Below the pieces are notes generated by a model that did no database searches, was not told the DNA's origin, and was given only the letters and a program-made list of their open reading frames with translations. Below, piece by piece: positions 1 through 9,547 of a DNA stretch of 45,596 nt. The DNA is from Dehalococcoidia bacterium (lineage in GTDB: Bacteria; Chloroflexota; Dehalococcoidia; SHYB01; SHYL01): positions 1 through 45,596 of the forward strand of contig SHYL01000005.1 of assembly GCA_009692825.1 (NCBI GenBank). The letters are read 5' to 3'. Each line of letters begins with the position of its first letter. Positions within the stretch are counted from its first letter, which is position 1. The translations under genes and the position numbers were made by a program.

Positions 1-1
1 T

Positions 2-154
2 ATAGGCTTCGTTCTAGCTCTTTTGCTTGGCGTAATTTGGCCTCCGCTGCGCAAGATAAGCCCTGATCTTCTTGAGTCTCAAGACAGTCAAGGGGCCGTT
101 GGGGCGACTGCTTCAGGTTCAACCCAGGTAACCGCTGGACAAACAAAGGCGTAA
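2..154 (+). CDS. MFS transporter, C-terminal fragment (5' end outside window)
   Basis: Open from window start: IGFVLALLLGVIWPPLRKISPDLLESQ...KA*; closely resembles the C-terminus of the next ORF (IGLFFAIWLGLLWPPLRNMRSGLE). Confidence 0.7.
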   Translation: MGFVLALLLGVIWPPLRKISPDLLESQDSQGAVGATASGSTQVTAGQTKA

Positions 155-173
155 TAGCTAGCCTTACGAAACA

Positions 174-1484
174 ATGCAACGGACATCTGTATCTAAATTC
201 AAGCTGCCTAAGTCTTTTGCGGCCCTGCGCCATACGAACTACCGCTGGTTCTGGGCCAGTGCGGTCGGCCAGTCAGTTGCAATGGGGATGCAGCAGCTTA
301 CTGTGTCATGGCTCATCCTTGAGATAACAGATTCTCTGTCGCAATTCGGAATAGTCAGCTTTTTCCAAGGCGTCCCGATGCTCATCTTCATGCTCTTTGG
401 CGGAGCGCTAGCTGACAAATTTGACCGACTGAAGCTGATGATTGCCAGCACTATGGCTACTACATTGATAGTTTGTTTGTTAGCGGTACTGACGGTAACC
501 GACTATATACAGATTTGGCATATCTATGTTTCCGCCGCATTCCTCGGCGCTATCCAGGCGGTTAATACGCCTACACGTACGGCCGTTGTGGGAAACCTGG
601 TGCCGCGTGAAGATTTAATGAATGCGGTCGCGCTTAATAACACACTTATGAATCTTGCCAGGATACTTGGACCGTCTGTTACAGGGTTTATTATCGAGTC
701 CCTTGGAATTGGTCCGACGCTGTTTATGAACACTGGCTTTTACATAATGGGCATTTTGTTTTTGTTGCCGATCAGGGGTGTAAAAGTTGCACCCAGACAG
801 CGAAAGACGACCGTCTTTAAGGATGTTGTCGATGGTGTAAAGTACACTAAATCCAATGCTCCTGCGTGGGCTATCGTGCTTATTGGATTCTCTGCCGGGT
901 TATTTACATTTCCAATAGGTCAGATTGTTCCGGCTTTTGCCAAAGAAGAGATGCACCTAAGCGCCAGTGGGGCTGGCCTTCTCCAGATGGTCACCGGAAT
1001 TGGGGCGCTCGTTGCAAGCCTCAGCGTCGCTACACTTGGAAACTATAAGCATAAGAACTGGCTCTTTATAGCCTCAGCATTCCTTTGCGCTATCCCTTTG
1101 TTCTTATTCGCGGTGATCCCGTGGTTCCCGCTATCGATGTTCTTCCTAGCACTCGTTGGCTTTGGGACCATGATTTTTTTGAATCTAGGCATCACTTTAT
1201 TGCAGCTCCTGGTGCCTCCTGAGTATGCAGGCCGCGCATTAAGCTTATGGTTTGTAGGCGCAGCTTTTATCTTCCTGGGTGTGTTCCCTATCAGCGCGAT
1301 CGGAGATATTACAGGCCTGCGCTGGTCGTTAGGCGGCAGCGCATTGATAGGTCTATTCTTTGCCATATGGCTTGGTTTGCTTTGGCCGCCGCTTAGAAAC
1401 ATGAGATCCGGGCTGGAGGTTCAGCAAAAAGCTTCAGCAGAGACTTCGCAATCTTCAGAGGCTTCCGCGTCCAAGCCAAAGTGA
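174..1484 (+). CDS. MFS transporter (enterobactin-exporter-like)
   Basis: 436 aa, multiple hydrophobic helices, N-terminal MFS pattern including GGALADKFDRLKLM. Confidence 0.9.
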   Translation: MQRTSVSKFKLPKSFAALRHTNYRWFWASAVGQSVAMGMQQLTVSWLILEITDSLSQFGIVSFFQGVPMLIFMLFGGALADKFDRLKLMIASTMATTLIVCLLAVLTVTDYIQIWHIYVSAAFLGAIQAVNTPTRTAVVGNLVPREDLMNAVALNNTLMNLARILGPSVTGFIIESLGIGPTLFMNTGFYIMGILFLLPIRGVKVAPRQRKTTVFKDVVDGVKYTKSNAPAWAIVLIGFSAGLFTFPIGQIVPAFAKEEMHLSASGAGLLQMVTGIGALVASLSVATLGNYKHKNWLFIASAFLCAIPLFLFAVIPWFPLSMFFLALVGFGTMIFLNLGITLLQLLVPPEYAGRALSLWFVGAAFIFLGVFPISAIGDITGLRWSLGGSALIGLFFAIWLGLLWPPLRNMRSGLEVQQKASAETSQSSEASASKPK

Positions 1485-1519
1485 TATAATTTTACAGACT
1501 GACCAGTCGGTCTGTAAAA
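1485..1519 (+). promoter_or_regulatory. TATAAT -10 box followed directly by a 30-bp TetR-type operator palindrome
   Basis: TATAAT at 1485-1490; TTTTACAGAC-TGACCAGTCG-GTCTGTAAAA at 1490-1519 with perfect 10-bp arms, abutting the tetR ATG at 1521. Confidence 0.8.
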
Positions 1520-1520
1520 T

Positions 1521-2132
1521 ATGAAAACACACGTAAATCAGGCTACCCAGGAGCGGATACTTCAAGCCGCTGGCGATGTATTTTCTCAGAAGGGCTATCA
1601 CGGGGCGAACGTAGATGAAATCGTTCGCTTGTCGGAGACGTCCAAGGGCGGGATATATTTCCATTTCTCGAGCAAAGAGATCCTATTTTTTGCTGTTATG
1701 GACGGTCTTGCATCTCAACTGGTTGGCAAAGTTGATCGTGCCGTATCGCGCGAGAAGACACCTCTAGGCAAATGTGAGGTTGCCCTTGAGACTGTCCTCA
1801 TGACTCTGGGTAACCACAAAAAGCTAGCTCGTCTCCTACTAGTGCAGGGCTACAGTATGGGCAAAGGCTTTGAGAACAAGCGCCGACAGATTTTCTCACG
1901 CTTTGCCGGACAGATTGAAGGTGTGCTTAATCAGGCGGTTAAAAGCGGTGATATACCTACACTAGATTCGAAGCTGGCCTCGTACGTATGGCTTGGCGCT
2001 ATCAGTGAGGTCGTCATGCTGTGGTTGCAGTCACCGGATGCCCGGTCCCCCAAAGAAGCTTGCCCCTACATGAGAGATATGCTGCTCAGGAGCGTTGGAT
2101 TTAAGGTGCCCGCAGCAACGAGGAGCAACTGA
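1521..2132 (+). CDS. TetR/AcrR family transcriptional regulator
   Basis: N-terminal HTH: RILQAAGDVFSQKGYHGANVDEIVRLSETSKGGIYFHFSSKEIL. Confidence 0.95.
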   Translation: MKTHVNQATQERILQAAGDVFSQKGYHGANVDEIVRLSETSKGGIYFHFSSKEILFFAVMDGLASQLVGKVDRAVSREKTPLGKCEVALETVLMTLGNHKKLARLLLVQGYSMGKGFENKRRQIFSRFAGQIEGVLNQAVKSGDIPTLDSKLASYVWLGAISEVVMLWLQSPDARSPKEACPYMRDMLLRSVGFKVPAATRSN

Positions 2133-3034
2133 TGTCATCCGTTAAAGTCGCGGCAAAAGATACGAACGCTGTCAAGAAAGACAAGCTTTCGTTATTTCTT
2201 GAGACGATCAAATTTGAGCACACGATATTTGCGTTGCCTTTCGCTTACATCGCCCTATTTTTAGTATCTGGCGGGTGGCCTAGCCTAAGTAACCTGGGTT
2301 GGGTCACTATCGCTATGGCAGGGGCTCGGACCTTTGGTATGGGTGTAAACCGCATTATTGATGCACGTATCGACGCGGCTAACCCGCGTACCGCTCAGCG
2401 TGCGCTGGCGTCTGGCAAGCTTTCGATGGTGGAAGGCATAGCCTTTGTAGCCGTTGCCTTTGCCGTATTTCTTATAGCCGTCTACCAATTGAGCGAATGG
2501 GCAGGTTACCTGTGGCCGCCCGTAATTTTCATGATGACTGTCTATCCATATTTCAAGCGTTTCACATGGCTTTGCCATCTGGGGCTTGGCCTGACTTATT
2601 TGATGGTGCCAAGCGGCGTATGGGTTGCAGTCGCAAACGAAATTTCGCTGTCATCAGTAGTGCTGTCTCTGGCTGCCATGTTCTGGGTTACTGGCTTTGA
2701 TCTTATTTACGCTTGCCAGGATGTTGATGTGGACCGCAAACAGGGCCTTTACTCGTTTCCTTCGAAGTTTGGCATCGGTGCAGGACTTAATGCGGCGAAA
2801 TTCATGCATATATTTACAGTGTCAGCTCTAGCGGTTGCGGGTGTTACGCTTGAGGCTGGCCCGCTATACTACCTGGGTGTAGCCGTTGCCGCCTCGATAC
2901 TTTTCTACGAGCACACGCTGGTCTCACTTAAAGACCTTTCGAAACTAAACGCAGCCTTCTTCACAATGAATGGCATCATGAGCGTAGTATTCTTCATTTT
3001 TGTAGCGGCTGACGTTCTCATCAGGAGCAATTAA
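2132..3034 (+). CDS. UbiA-family prenyltransferase (probable menaquinone pathway, MqnP-like)
   Basis: NRIIDARIDAANPRTAQRALASGKLS and DLIYACQDVDVDRKQGLYSFPSKFG motifs; start overlaps tetR stop (ATGA-type). Confidence 0.9.
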   Translation: MSSVKVAAKDTNAVKKDKLSLFLETIKFEHTIFALPFAYIALFLVSGGWPSLSNLGWVTIAMAGARTFGMGVNRIIDARIDAANPRTAQRALASGKLSMVEGIAFVAVAFAVFLIAVYQLSEWAGYLWPPVIFMMTVYPYFKRFTWLCHLGLGLTYLMVPSGVWVAVANEISLSSVVLSLAAMFWVTGFDLIYACQDVDVDRKQGLYSFPSKFGIGAGLNAAKFMHIFTVSALAVAGVTLEAGPLYYLGVAVAASILFYEHTLVSLKDLSKLNAAFFTMNGIMSVVFFIFVAADVLIRSN

Positions 3035-3673
3035 ATGGCAAATTATGTCATAGCTATAACAGGCGCCAGCGGCGCGCCGTATGCAGTCCGGCTGTTGCAG
3101 GCACTGACCTCATCTGGTCACGGCGTGAAGTTGGTAGTGTCCGAGGCAGGGGAGAAGGTGCTTGCGATCGAGTGCAAACTTAAGCTTCGTGGCGGACTTG
3201 CCCACAAGGAAGGCCAGTGGAAACAGGCATTAGGGCTTCCTGAATCGAGCGATCACTTAGAGCTATTTAATGTTAACAATCATGCCGCGACGATTGCGAG
3301 TGGCTCATATAAAGTCGCGGGCATGTGCGTTATACCATGCAGCATGGGCTCATTAGGCCGCATCGCAAACGGCATGGCGAGTAACCTTATAGAGCGTGCC
3401 GCAGACGTGACACTGAAGGAGAAGAGGCCGCTCATACTGGTGCCTCGCGAAACGCCGCTGAATCGCGTGCATCTCAAAAATCTGCTGGCGGCTCATGAAG
3501 CGGGCGCGGAAATCGTTCCGGCGATGCCTGGGTTTTATCACAACCCTAAAAGTATCGACGATATCGTCGACATGCTGGTAAGTCGCGTCCTAGACCGCCT
3601 GGGTGTGGATAACGAACTTTACAGGAGATGGGGCGGTCCCCTACCTGAACACGCGGTGACAGAGATCGAATGA
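3035..3673 (+). CDS. ubiX: UbiX-family flavin prenyltransferase
   Basis: AITGASGAPYAVRLLQAL, VIPCSMGSLGRIANG, LILVPRETPLNRVHLKNL. Confidence 0.93.
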   Translation: MANYVIAITGASGAPYAVRLLQALTSSGHGVKLVVSEAGEKVLAIECKLKLRGGLAHKEGQWKQALGLPESSDHLELFNVNNHAATIASGSYKVAGMCVIPCSMGSLGRIANGMASNLIERAADVTLKEKRPLILVPRETPLNRVHLKNLLAAHEAGAEIVPAMPGFYHNPKSIDDIVDMLVSRVLDRLGVDNELYRRWGGPLPEHAVTEIE

Positions 3674-5430
3674 GCTTTAACGATCTGCAGTCCTATTTGA
3701 AAGCTATTGAGCTCAAGGGCGATCTTAAAAGGGTCAAAGTTGAAGTAGACCCTGAGCTGGAAATCGCTGAGATCGCACAGAGGGTGGTTTTGGAAGATGG
3801 CCCGGCCGTTCTTTTTGAAAACGTGAAAGGCGCGAAGTATCCGCTGGCTATCAATATCATGGGCAGTATGAGAAGGATCGAAACCGCGCTGGGGAGGCAT
3901 CCGGCTGAGCTTGGCATGGAGCTTATAGAGACGATAGAGAAGCTTAACCCTCCATCCTTGAAGAATTTGTGGAGCTCACGGGGCAGGCTGATGAAGTTAA
4001 TAGCAGCGCGTAAGAAAAGAGTTGGCAGCGGAATCTCGCAGGAAGAGATGGATAAGCCAGCGGACCTTACAAAACTGCCGATCATCAAGTGTTGGCCCGG
4101 TGATGGTGGACGATTCATCACTTTTCCTCTGGTGCTTACGTACGACCCTCTGAACGGGCGTAGCAACCTGGGGACATATCGTATGCAGATGTTTGACGCA
4201 GCAACTACCGGTATGCACTGGCAGATCCAGAAGGGCGGCGGATTTCATTATTTTCAGGCCGAAAAACTGGGTAAACCTTTAGAGGTTTCCGTAGCCATCG
4301 GCGGTGACCCTGCGCTGATGCTGTCTGCAATCATGCCGTTGCCTGAAGGCATTGAGGAGCTCATCTTCAGCGGAATCCTTCGCGGCAAACCCACAAGGCT
4401 TACGCGGGGCAAAACCGTGAATATGGATGTGCCTGCGAATGCCGAGTTTGTACTGGAAGGTGTAGTACACCCTAATGAACGCAGACTTGAAGGGCCGTTT
4501 GGCGACCATTTTGGGCACTATTCTGAAGCAGCCCAGTTCCCGGTATTTCACATCAATGCGATAACCCACCGCAAAAATCCTATTTATGTCGCCGCAGTTG
4601 TAGGCAAGCCGCCCCAGGAAGACAAAGCTATGGGCGATGCGGTGCAGGAGATCACACGTCCCGCGATCAGGCTGATACAGCCTGAGGTGAAAGACCTTTG
4701 GGCCTACTACCAGGCCGGGTTCCATAATTTCTTAGTGGTGGCAGTTGAGTCGCGCTATACCAAGGAGCCAATGAAATCGGCGCTTGCGCTTCTCGGAAAC
4801 GGCCAACTCTCTTTAACTAAATGCGTTGTACTTGTAGACTCCACCGTAAGCGTACGTGATTTCAAGGCTGTATTACATGAGATTCGTCAGTATTTTGACC
4901 CTAAAGAAGATTTCCTTATGCTGCCCAAAGTTCCTCTGGATACCCTGGACTTCACAAGCTACAAGATGCACCTGGGAAGCAAGATGGTTATCGATGCCAC
5001 ACGGGCGGGTAAGCCACAGCGCAGCGTCAGGTATGGCTTGCACGTTGATCCGAAGCAGCTCGGGCCGGAGATCAAGCGGTGGCGTTTACTCGAAGATACG
5101 CTGCTTGTCGTGCAGGTGGCAGGCGATGCGAAATCTATAATTTCTAGGCTTGTAAAGTCGGAATCTTTATCAGGCGTAAGCATGGTCGCGGCAGTAAGCC
5201 CGGACGTACAGATCGATGACGAGACTAATCTGCTGTGGGGTATCTTTACGCGCTTTGATCCTGCGCGCGACATGGTTTTTACCGATATGCGCATGACTGA
5301 GGCAGCGCCTTTGTATTCCGGTGTGATGGGCATCGATGCTACGCATAAACAGGGCTATCCGGCACCGCTCGAAATGACCTCTGAAATAAAAGCGAAGGTG
5401 GACAAAAGATGGGGCCAGTACTGGAAGTAA
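3670..5430 (+). CDS. ubiD: UbiD-family decarboxylase (probable menaquinone pathway)
   Basis: 586 aa; EGPFGDHFGHYSEAAQFPVFHINAITHRKNPIYVAAVVGKPPQEDKAMG; 4-nt overlap with ubiX. Confidence 0.93.
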   Translation: MSFNDLQSYLKAIELKGDLKRVKVEVDPELEIAEIAQRVVLEDGPAVLFENVKGAKYPLAINIMGSMRRIETALGRHPAELGMELIETIEKLNPPSLKNLWSSRGRLMKLIAARKKRVGSGISQEEMDKPADLTKLPIIKCWPGDGGRFITFPLVLTYDPLNGRSNLGTYRMQMFDAATTGMHWQIQKGGGFHYFQAEKLGKPLEVSVAIGGDPALMLSAIMPLPEGIEELIFSGILRGKPTRLTRGKTVNMDVPANAEFVLEGVVHPNERRLEGPFGDHFGHYSEAAQFPVFHINAITHRKNPIYVAAVVGKPPQEDKAMGDAVQEITRPAIRLIQPEVKDLWAYYQAGFHNFLVVAVESRYTKEPMKSALALLGNGQLSLTKCVVLVDSTVSVRDFKAVLHEIRQYFDPKEDFLMLPKVPLDTLDFTSYKMHLGSKMVIDATRAGKPQRSVRYGLHVDPKQLGPEIKRWRLLEDTLLVVQVAGDAKSIISRLVKSESLSGVSMVAAVSPDVQIDDETNLLWGIFTRFDPARDMVFTDMRMTEAAPLYSGVMGIDATHKQGYPAPLEMTSEIKAKVDKRWGQYWK

Positions 5431-6515
5431 GGGATATTCTTTTTTCTGACAGGACTTTAATACCTATCTGGGAGAAGGTAAAAGCGGGCGAGCGCCTGAC
5501 TTTTGAAGACGGCATGAAGATGCTGACAACGGAGGACCTTCCGTCTCTAGGTAACATGGCGGACCATGTAAAGCAGAAGAAATCTGATAACTTTGCCTAT
5601 TTCGTCATTAACAGGCAGGTAAATCCCACGAATCTTTGTGTGTTGTCATGCAAGTTTTGTGATTTTGCTAAGAAGAAAGGTGATGAGGGCGCCTATGAGA
5701 TGACCATGGACCATATCTTGGGCATGCTTACGGAAGAGATGCACGAAGTGCATATCGTAGGAGGTCACCACCCTGACTGGCCATTCGAGCATTACCTTGA
5801 GATTGTCAAAACTATCCACGAGAAATTCCCGAACATGCAAATTAAGGCTTTCACTGCGGCTGAATTCGATTATTTTGAGAAGCGTTGGAAAGTTCCGGTA
5901 GCTGAGGCAATGGCCCGATTGAAGGAAGTGGGCCTCCGCGCATTACCAGGTGGTGGGGCTGAGGTCTTCTCCGATAGGGTCCGTAAGATCCTGTTCCCTG
6001 GCAAGGCTGGATATACTCGCTGGCTTGAGATCCATCGTACTGCTCACAAGATGGGCCTGCGCTCTAACGCAACTCTGCTTTACGGTCACATAGAGACGTT
6101 TGAAGAGCGCATCCGACACATGATTATGCTCAGGGAACTCCAGGATGAAACAGGTGGATTCTTTTCGTTCATACCTCTGGAGTATCAGATAGGCGATACA
6201 CACCTTGTGCCCAGGCAGGCATCTGCTATCGATAACCTGCGCACGATTGCTACGTCACGCCTGATGCTGGATAACTTCCCGCATATCAAGGCATACTGGA
6301 TAATGATGGGGGAGGAGTCCGCATCCATGGCCTTAAACTTCGGCGCGGATGATATGGATGGGACGATAGGCAAAGAGCTTATCGCTCATGCGGCCAAGGC
6401 TTCCAGCCCGGTCGGTCTGGCGAAGGAGCACCTTGTTCGATTAATAAGAGATGCCGGCAAGATTCCTGTAGAACGAGACGCACTTTATAACAAGATCAAG
6501 GTCTATGCCGATTAA
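5409..6515 (+). CDS. mqnE: Aminofutalosine synthase MqnE (radical SAM)
   Basis: NPTNLCVLSCKFCDFAKKKGDEGAYEMT (CxxxCxxC) and MqnE/MqnC family architecture; overlaps ubiD. Confidence 0.92.
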   Translation: MGPVLEVRDILFSDRTLIPIWEKVKAGERLTFEDGMKMLTTEDLPSLGNMADHVKQKKSDNFAYFVINRQVNPTNLCVLSCKFCDFAKKKGDEGAYEMTMDHILGMLTEEMHEVHIVGGHHPDWPFEHYLEIVKTIHEKFPNMQIKAFTAAEFDYFEKRWKVPVAEAMARLKEVGLRALPGGGAEVFSDRVRKILFPGKAGYTRWLEIHRTAHKMGLRSNATLLYGHIETFEERIRHMIMLRELQDETGGFFSFIPLEYQIGDTHLVPRQASAIDNLRTIATSRLMLDNFPHIKAYWIMMGEESASMALNFGADDMDGTIGKELIAHAAKASSPVGLAKEHLVRLIRDAGKIPVERDALYNKIKVYAD

Positions 6516-7284
6516 AATTGGCTTAATGCCGTATCTGAATTCAGTGTTGTTCTATAGGGCAATGAAGCCCGATAAGTTCAACCTTGTTGCGCTGCCGCCG
6601 CGCGCTATGACGCAGGCCGCCGCTGAAGGCAAGCTGGACGCCGGCCCGATACCAGTCGTGGGAGGCATGGCGCTTGAGCGCGATTTCGAGCCGCTCGGCA
6701 ATTTCTGCATCGCGACGAAGGATAAAGCGCGAAGCATTTTGCTTTTTTCCAGGGTAAGAATTGAGAAACTTGATGGTAAAAAAGTCGGCGTTACTGATGA
6801 GACATCCACGTCTGAACAGCTTTTGAAGGTATTGCTTACACACAAGTTCAACTTGAAGAATATCTCATATGTCTCGCTGGAATCGCCTAATGATGCTTAT
6901 TTGCTTATTGGCGACGGCGCGCTTAAAAACAGGAGTGGAGTTCAGGGCTACCCATACATGTATGACCTCGGCGAGGTATGGAATAGCTGGAAAGGGCTTT
7001 CTTTTGTATTTGCCGTTTGGATCGTCAGAAAGAGCCTTCCGCAAGAGCAAAAAGACGCCATGAGTGCCGCTATTCGTGCCAGCCTGAACATGCCGCCTGA
7101 CTATAAGCGATTCGGGACAGATAGACTGGGGTTGAACATGAATGATTCTGAAGTGCGTGAATATCTCGAAGGTTTCAATTTCGTAATGGGCGAACAGGAG
7201 TACAAGGCGTTAAAGCTATTCAAGAGCTACTTGCCGGTTTTGTCAGGTAATCCGCAGACGCAAAGTCCAAAAATTGTTCGATAG
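6505..7284 (+). CDS. mqnA: MqnA/MqnD family protein, probable chorismate dehydratase MqnA
   Basis: IGLMPYLNSVLFYRAM, periplasmic-binding-protein-like fold pattern, position between mqnE and mqnC; N-terminal motif somewhat divergent. Confidence 0.82.
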   Translation: MPIKIGLMPYLNSVLFYRAMKPDKFNLVALPPRAMTQAAAEGKLDAGPIPVVGGMALERDFEPLGNFCIATKDKARSILLFSRVRIEKLDGKKVGVTDETSTSEQLLKVLLTHKFNLKNISYVSLESPNDAYLLIGDGALKNRSGVQGYPYMYDLGEVWNSWKGLSFVFAVWIVRKSLPQEQKDAMSAAIRASLNMPPDYKRFGTDRLGLNMNDSEVREYLEGFNFVMGEQEYKALKLFKSYLPVLSGNPQTQSPKIVR

Positions 7285-7305
7285 TCGTAGATAGGGGTAA
7301 CCACC

Positions 7306-8409
7306 ATGCTAAAAGAGATACGCGAAAAAGTCCTTAATCATCAGCGCATCACCAGAGAAGAAGGTATGTACTTGCTCCAGCAGGCGCCTCTCTTGGAGCT
7401 TGCGCCTCTTGCTAACAACTGGAGATACCACTACAACCCCGACAAAAACGTGACGTTTGTTGTGGACACTAACCTGAATTACACCAATGTCTGCGATGCG
7501 TACTGCACCTTCTGCGCGTTCTACAGGACAGAGAAGGATTCAGATGCCTACACGCATACCGTCGACGAGATGATGGACAAGATTGGGCAGGCGTATAGCA
7601 AAGGTGTTACCCGCATTCTTATGCAGGGCGGGCTAAATTCAAAGCTTCCGCTTGAATATTACGAGAACATGCTCAGGGAAGCCCACAAGCGTTTTCCCGA
7701 CCTATCGGCTCACTTTTACTCCGCCCCTGAAGTGAAGAAAATGGCCCAGGTGTCGGGCCTATCTGTAAAGGACGTTTTGATCAGGCTGAAGGCAGCTGGA
7801 TTGAAGAGTATCCCGGGTGGTGGCTCCGAAGTGCTTACGAACCGCGTGAAGTTCAAGGTAAGCCGCTTGTTCCCAAAGGGCCAAGTATCGGACTGGACGG
7901 AGGTTCACCGCGAGGCGCACAAGCTTGGCATATTCACCACAGCTACGATGATGTACGGACACCTTGAAGAAGACGAGGACATCATGGAGCACCTGGACGT
8001 GATAAGGGACCTTCAGGATGAGACTAAGGGGTTCGGTGCTTTCATTCCCTGGAGCTTCAAAAAGAACGATACAGCATTAGACAAGCGTATCAAGGAAGAG
8101 GCAGGCCCAAATAAATATCTTCGAATTATCGCCCTGTCCCGGATCTACCTGGATAACATAAAGCACATCCAGGGCTCGTGGTTCTCAGAGGGCAAGAAGA
8201 CCGGACAGGTATCTCTTCATTTCGGCGCCGACGATTTTGGGGGCACCCTCTTTGATGAAAACGTAATGCTCGCCGCTGGCTTCTACAACAGGGTAACCGT
8301 AGATGAAGTCGTAACGCTCATACGTGAGTCAGGCTTCACGCCAGTAGAACGCACGACTGAGTACGAGATACTGCGTAAATTTGAACGACCTGAGGTTGTG
8401 AAGGCTTAA
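7306..8409 (+). CDS. mqnC: Cyclic dehypoxanthinyl futalosine synthase MqnC (radical SAM)
   Basis: NYTNVCDAYCTFCAFYRTEKDSDAYT (CxxxCxxC), GGLNSKLPLEYYENMLR, HFGADDFGGTLFDENV. Confidence 0.93.
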   Translation: MLKEIREKVLNHQRITREEGMYLLQQAPLLELAPLANNWRYHYNPDKNVTFVVDTNLNYTNVCDAYCTFCAFYRTEKDSDAYTHTVDEMMDKIGQAYSKGVTRILMQGGLNSKLPLEYYENMLREAHKRFPDLSAHFYSAPEVKKMAQVSGLSVKDVLIRLKAAGLKSIPGGGSEVLTNRVKFKVSRLFPKGQVSDWTEVHREAHKLGIFTTATMMYGHLEEDEDIMEHLDVIRDLQDETKGFGAFIPWSFKKNDTALDKRIKEEAGPNKYLRIIALSRIYLDNIKHIQGSWFSEGKKTGQVSLHFGADDFGGTLFDENVMLAAGFYNRVTVDEVVTLIRESGFTPVERTTEYEILRKFERPEVVKA

Positions 8410-8491
8410 AATCAGCCTCTCGAGTTGAGGGGTAATATCTGGTGAGCTACAATACGGTCATTGAAAACTGCTTGAGCTTAAGGGGTTAAAA

Positions 8492-8659
8492 ATGAAATTA
8501 GATGTACTTCTCATCGCCGGCGTCATGATTGCTGCTGCAATATGGTTCGCAATTGAACTGCCATATTACCTCAAGCCAGTTGTTGCAATTCCTTTGGTTG
8601 AAGTCTTAATGTTGTTTGTAGTAGCGATGGGCAAGGAAAAGACCGGAAACCATTCTTAG
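8492..8659 (+). CDS. Small hydrophobic protein (55 aa), unknown function
   Basis: MKLDVLLIAGVMIAAAIWFAIELPYYLKPVVAIPLVEVLMLFVVAMGKEKTGNHS*; stop codon overlaps the convergent mqnD stop. Confidence 0.55.
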   Translation: MKLDVLLIAGVMIAAAIWFAIELPYYLKPVVAIPLVEVLMLFVVAMGKEKTGNHS

Positions 8660-9528
8660 GCTTTCAGGATATCCAGCGGCGGTACCTTATCGATAAGGCC
8701 GCCTGCCGCAGCTCGAGTGTATAGCGCCTTCAGCGCCAGTTTTCCCTCTTCTCCGAGACTTACCGTATCGTCATTTACATACATGCGCACAAACTTACGG
8801 CACGTTTCCGTATCGATCCCGCGTCCGAACTGCAATGCATACTTGATGGCGTCGTTTTCATGGGCTCGTGCGTAAACGATACTCTCACGCAGCATCTTGG
8901 TCATTGCCTTAGCCGTTTTAGGACCTTCGGATCGCCTTACTACGTCCAAGCCCAGAGGGATCGGAAGGTTAGTATCCGCAAACCACTCTTCGCCGAGGTC
9001 AGCGATTTTCTTCAGTCCAGTATCTTTAAAAGTAATCTGGCCCTCGTGGATGATTACTCCAGCGTCTACAGACCCTTTTTTGATTTCATCGATTACCTTG
9101 TCGAAATCCAGGAAAACTGGGATGAACCCCTTGTGATAAATCTGCGTGAGCATGAACGAAGTAGTGAAGATACCTGGGATGCCAACCTTTTTGTCTTTAA
9201 GATTTTTCCCCTTGAAAGTCTTAGGTGCCAGAAGAATAGGACCATATTTACGACCCACTGACGCCCCGCAGTCCATGATTTGATACTTATCTGCAATCTT
9301 TGGATAGACCGCGGCAGAAATGGCAGTCACCGGCAGCTCACTCTTGAAAGCCATCTTGTTTAACGTCTGGATGTCCTTCATGTGATGATCGATTTTGTAG
9401 CCAGGCATACCAACTTTATTCTTGGCGATCGCATAAAACATGAATGCGTCGTCTGCATCCGGACTGTGGCCAATCAACAGGGGTTTATTTGCCGCATCCT
9501 TGGTTACTTTGGTCTTACTTTTCATCAT
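8656..9528 (-). CDS. mqnD: 1,4-dihydroxy-6-naphthoate synthase-like protein MqnD
   Basis: LLIGHSPDADDAFMFYAI, DAGVIIHEGQITF, EEWFADTNLPIPLG. Confidence 0.88.
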   Translation of the reverse strand: MMKSKTKVTKDAANKPLLIGHSPDADDAFMFYAIAKNKVGMPGYKIDHHMKDIQTLNKMAFKSELPVTAISAAVYPKIADKYQIMDCGASVGRKYGPILLAPKTFKGKNLKDKKVGIPGIFTTSFMLTQIYHKGFIPVFLDFDKVIDEIKKGSVDAGVIIHEGQITFKDTGLKKIADLGEEWFADTNLPIPLGLDVVRRSEGPKTAKAMTKMLRESIVYARAHENDAIKYALQFGRGIDTETCRKFVRMYVNDDTVSLGEEGKLALKALYTRAAAGGLIDKVPPLDILKA

Positions 9529-9547
9529 TTTTCCTGAACCGTAAAAT

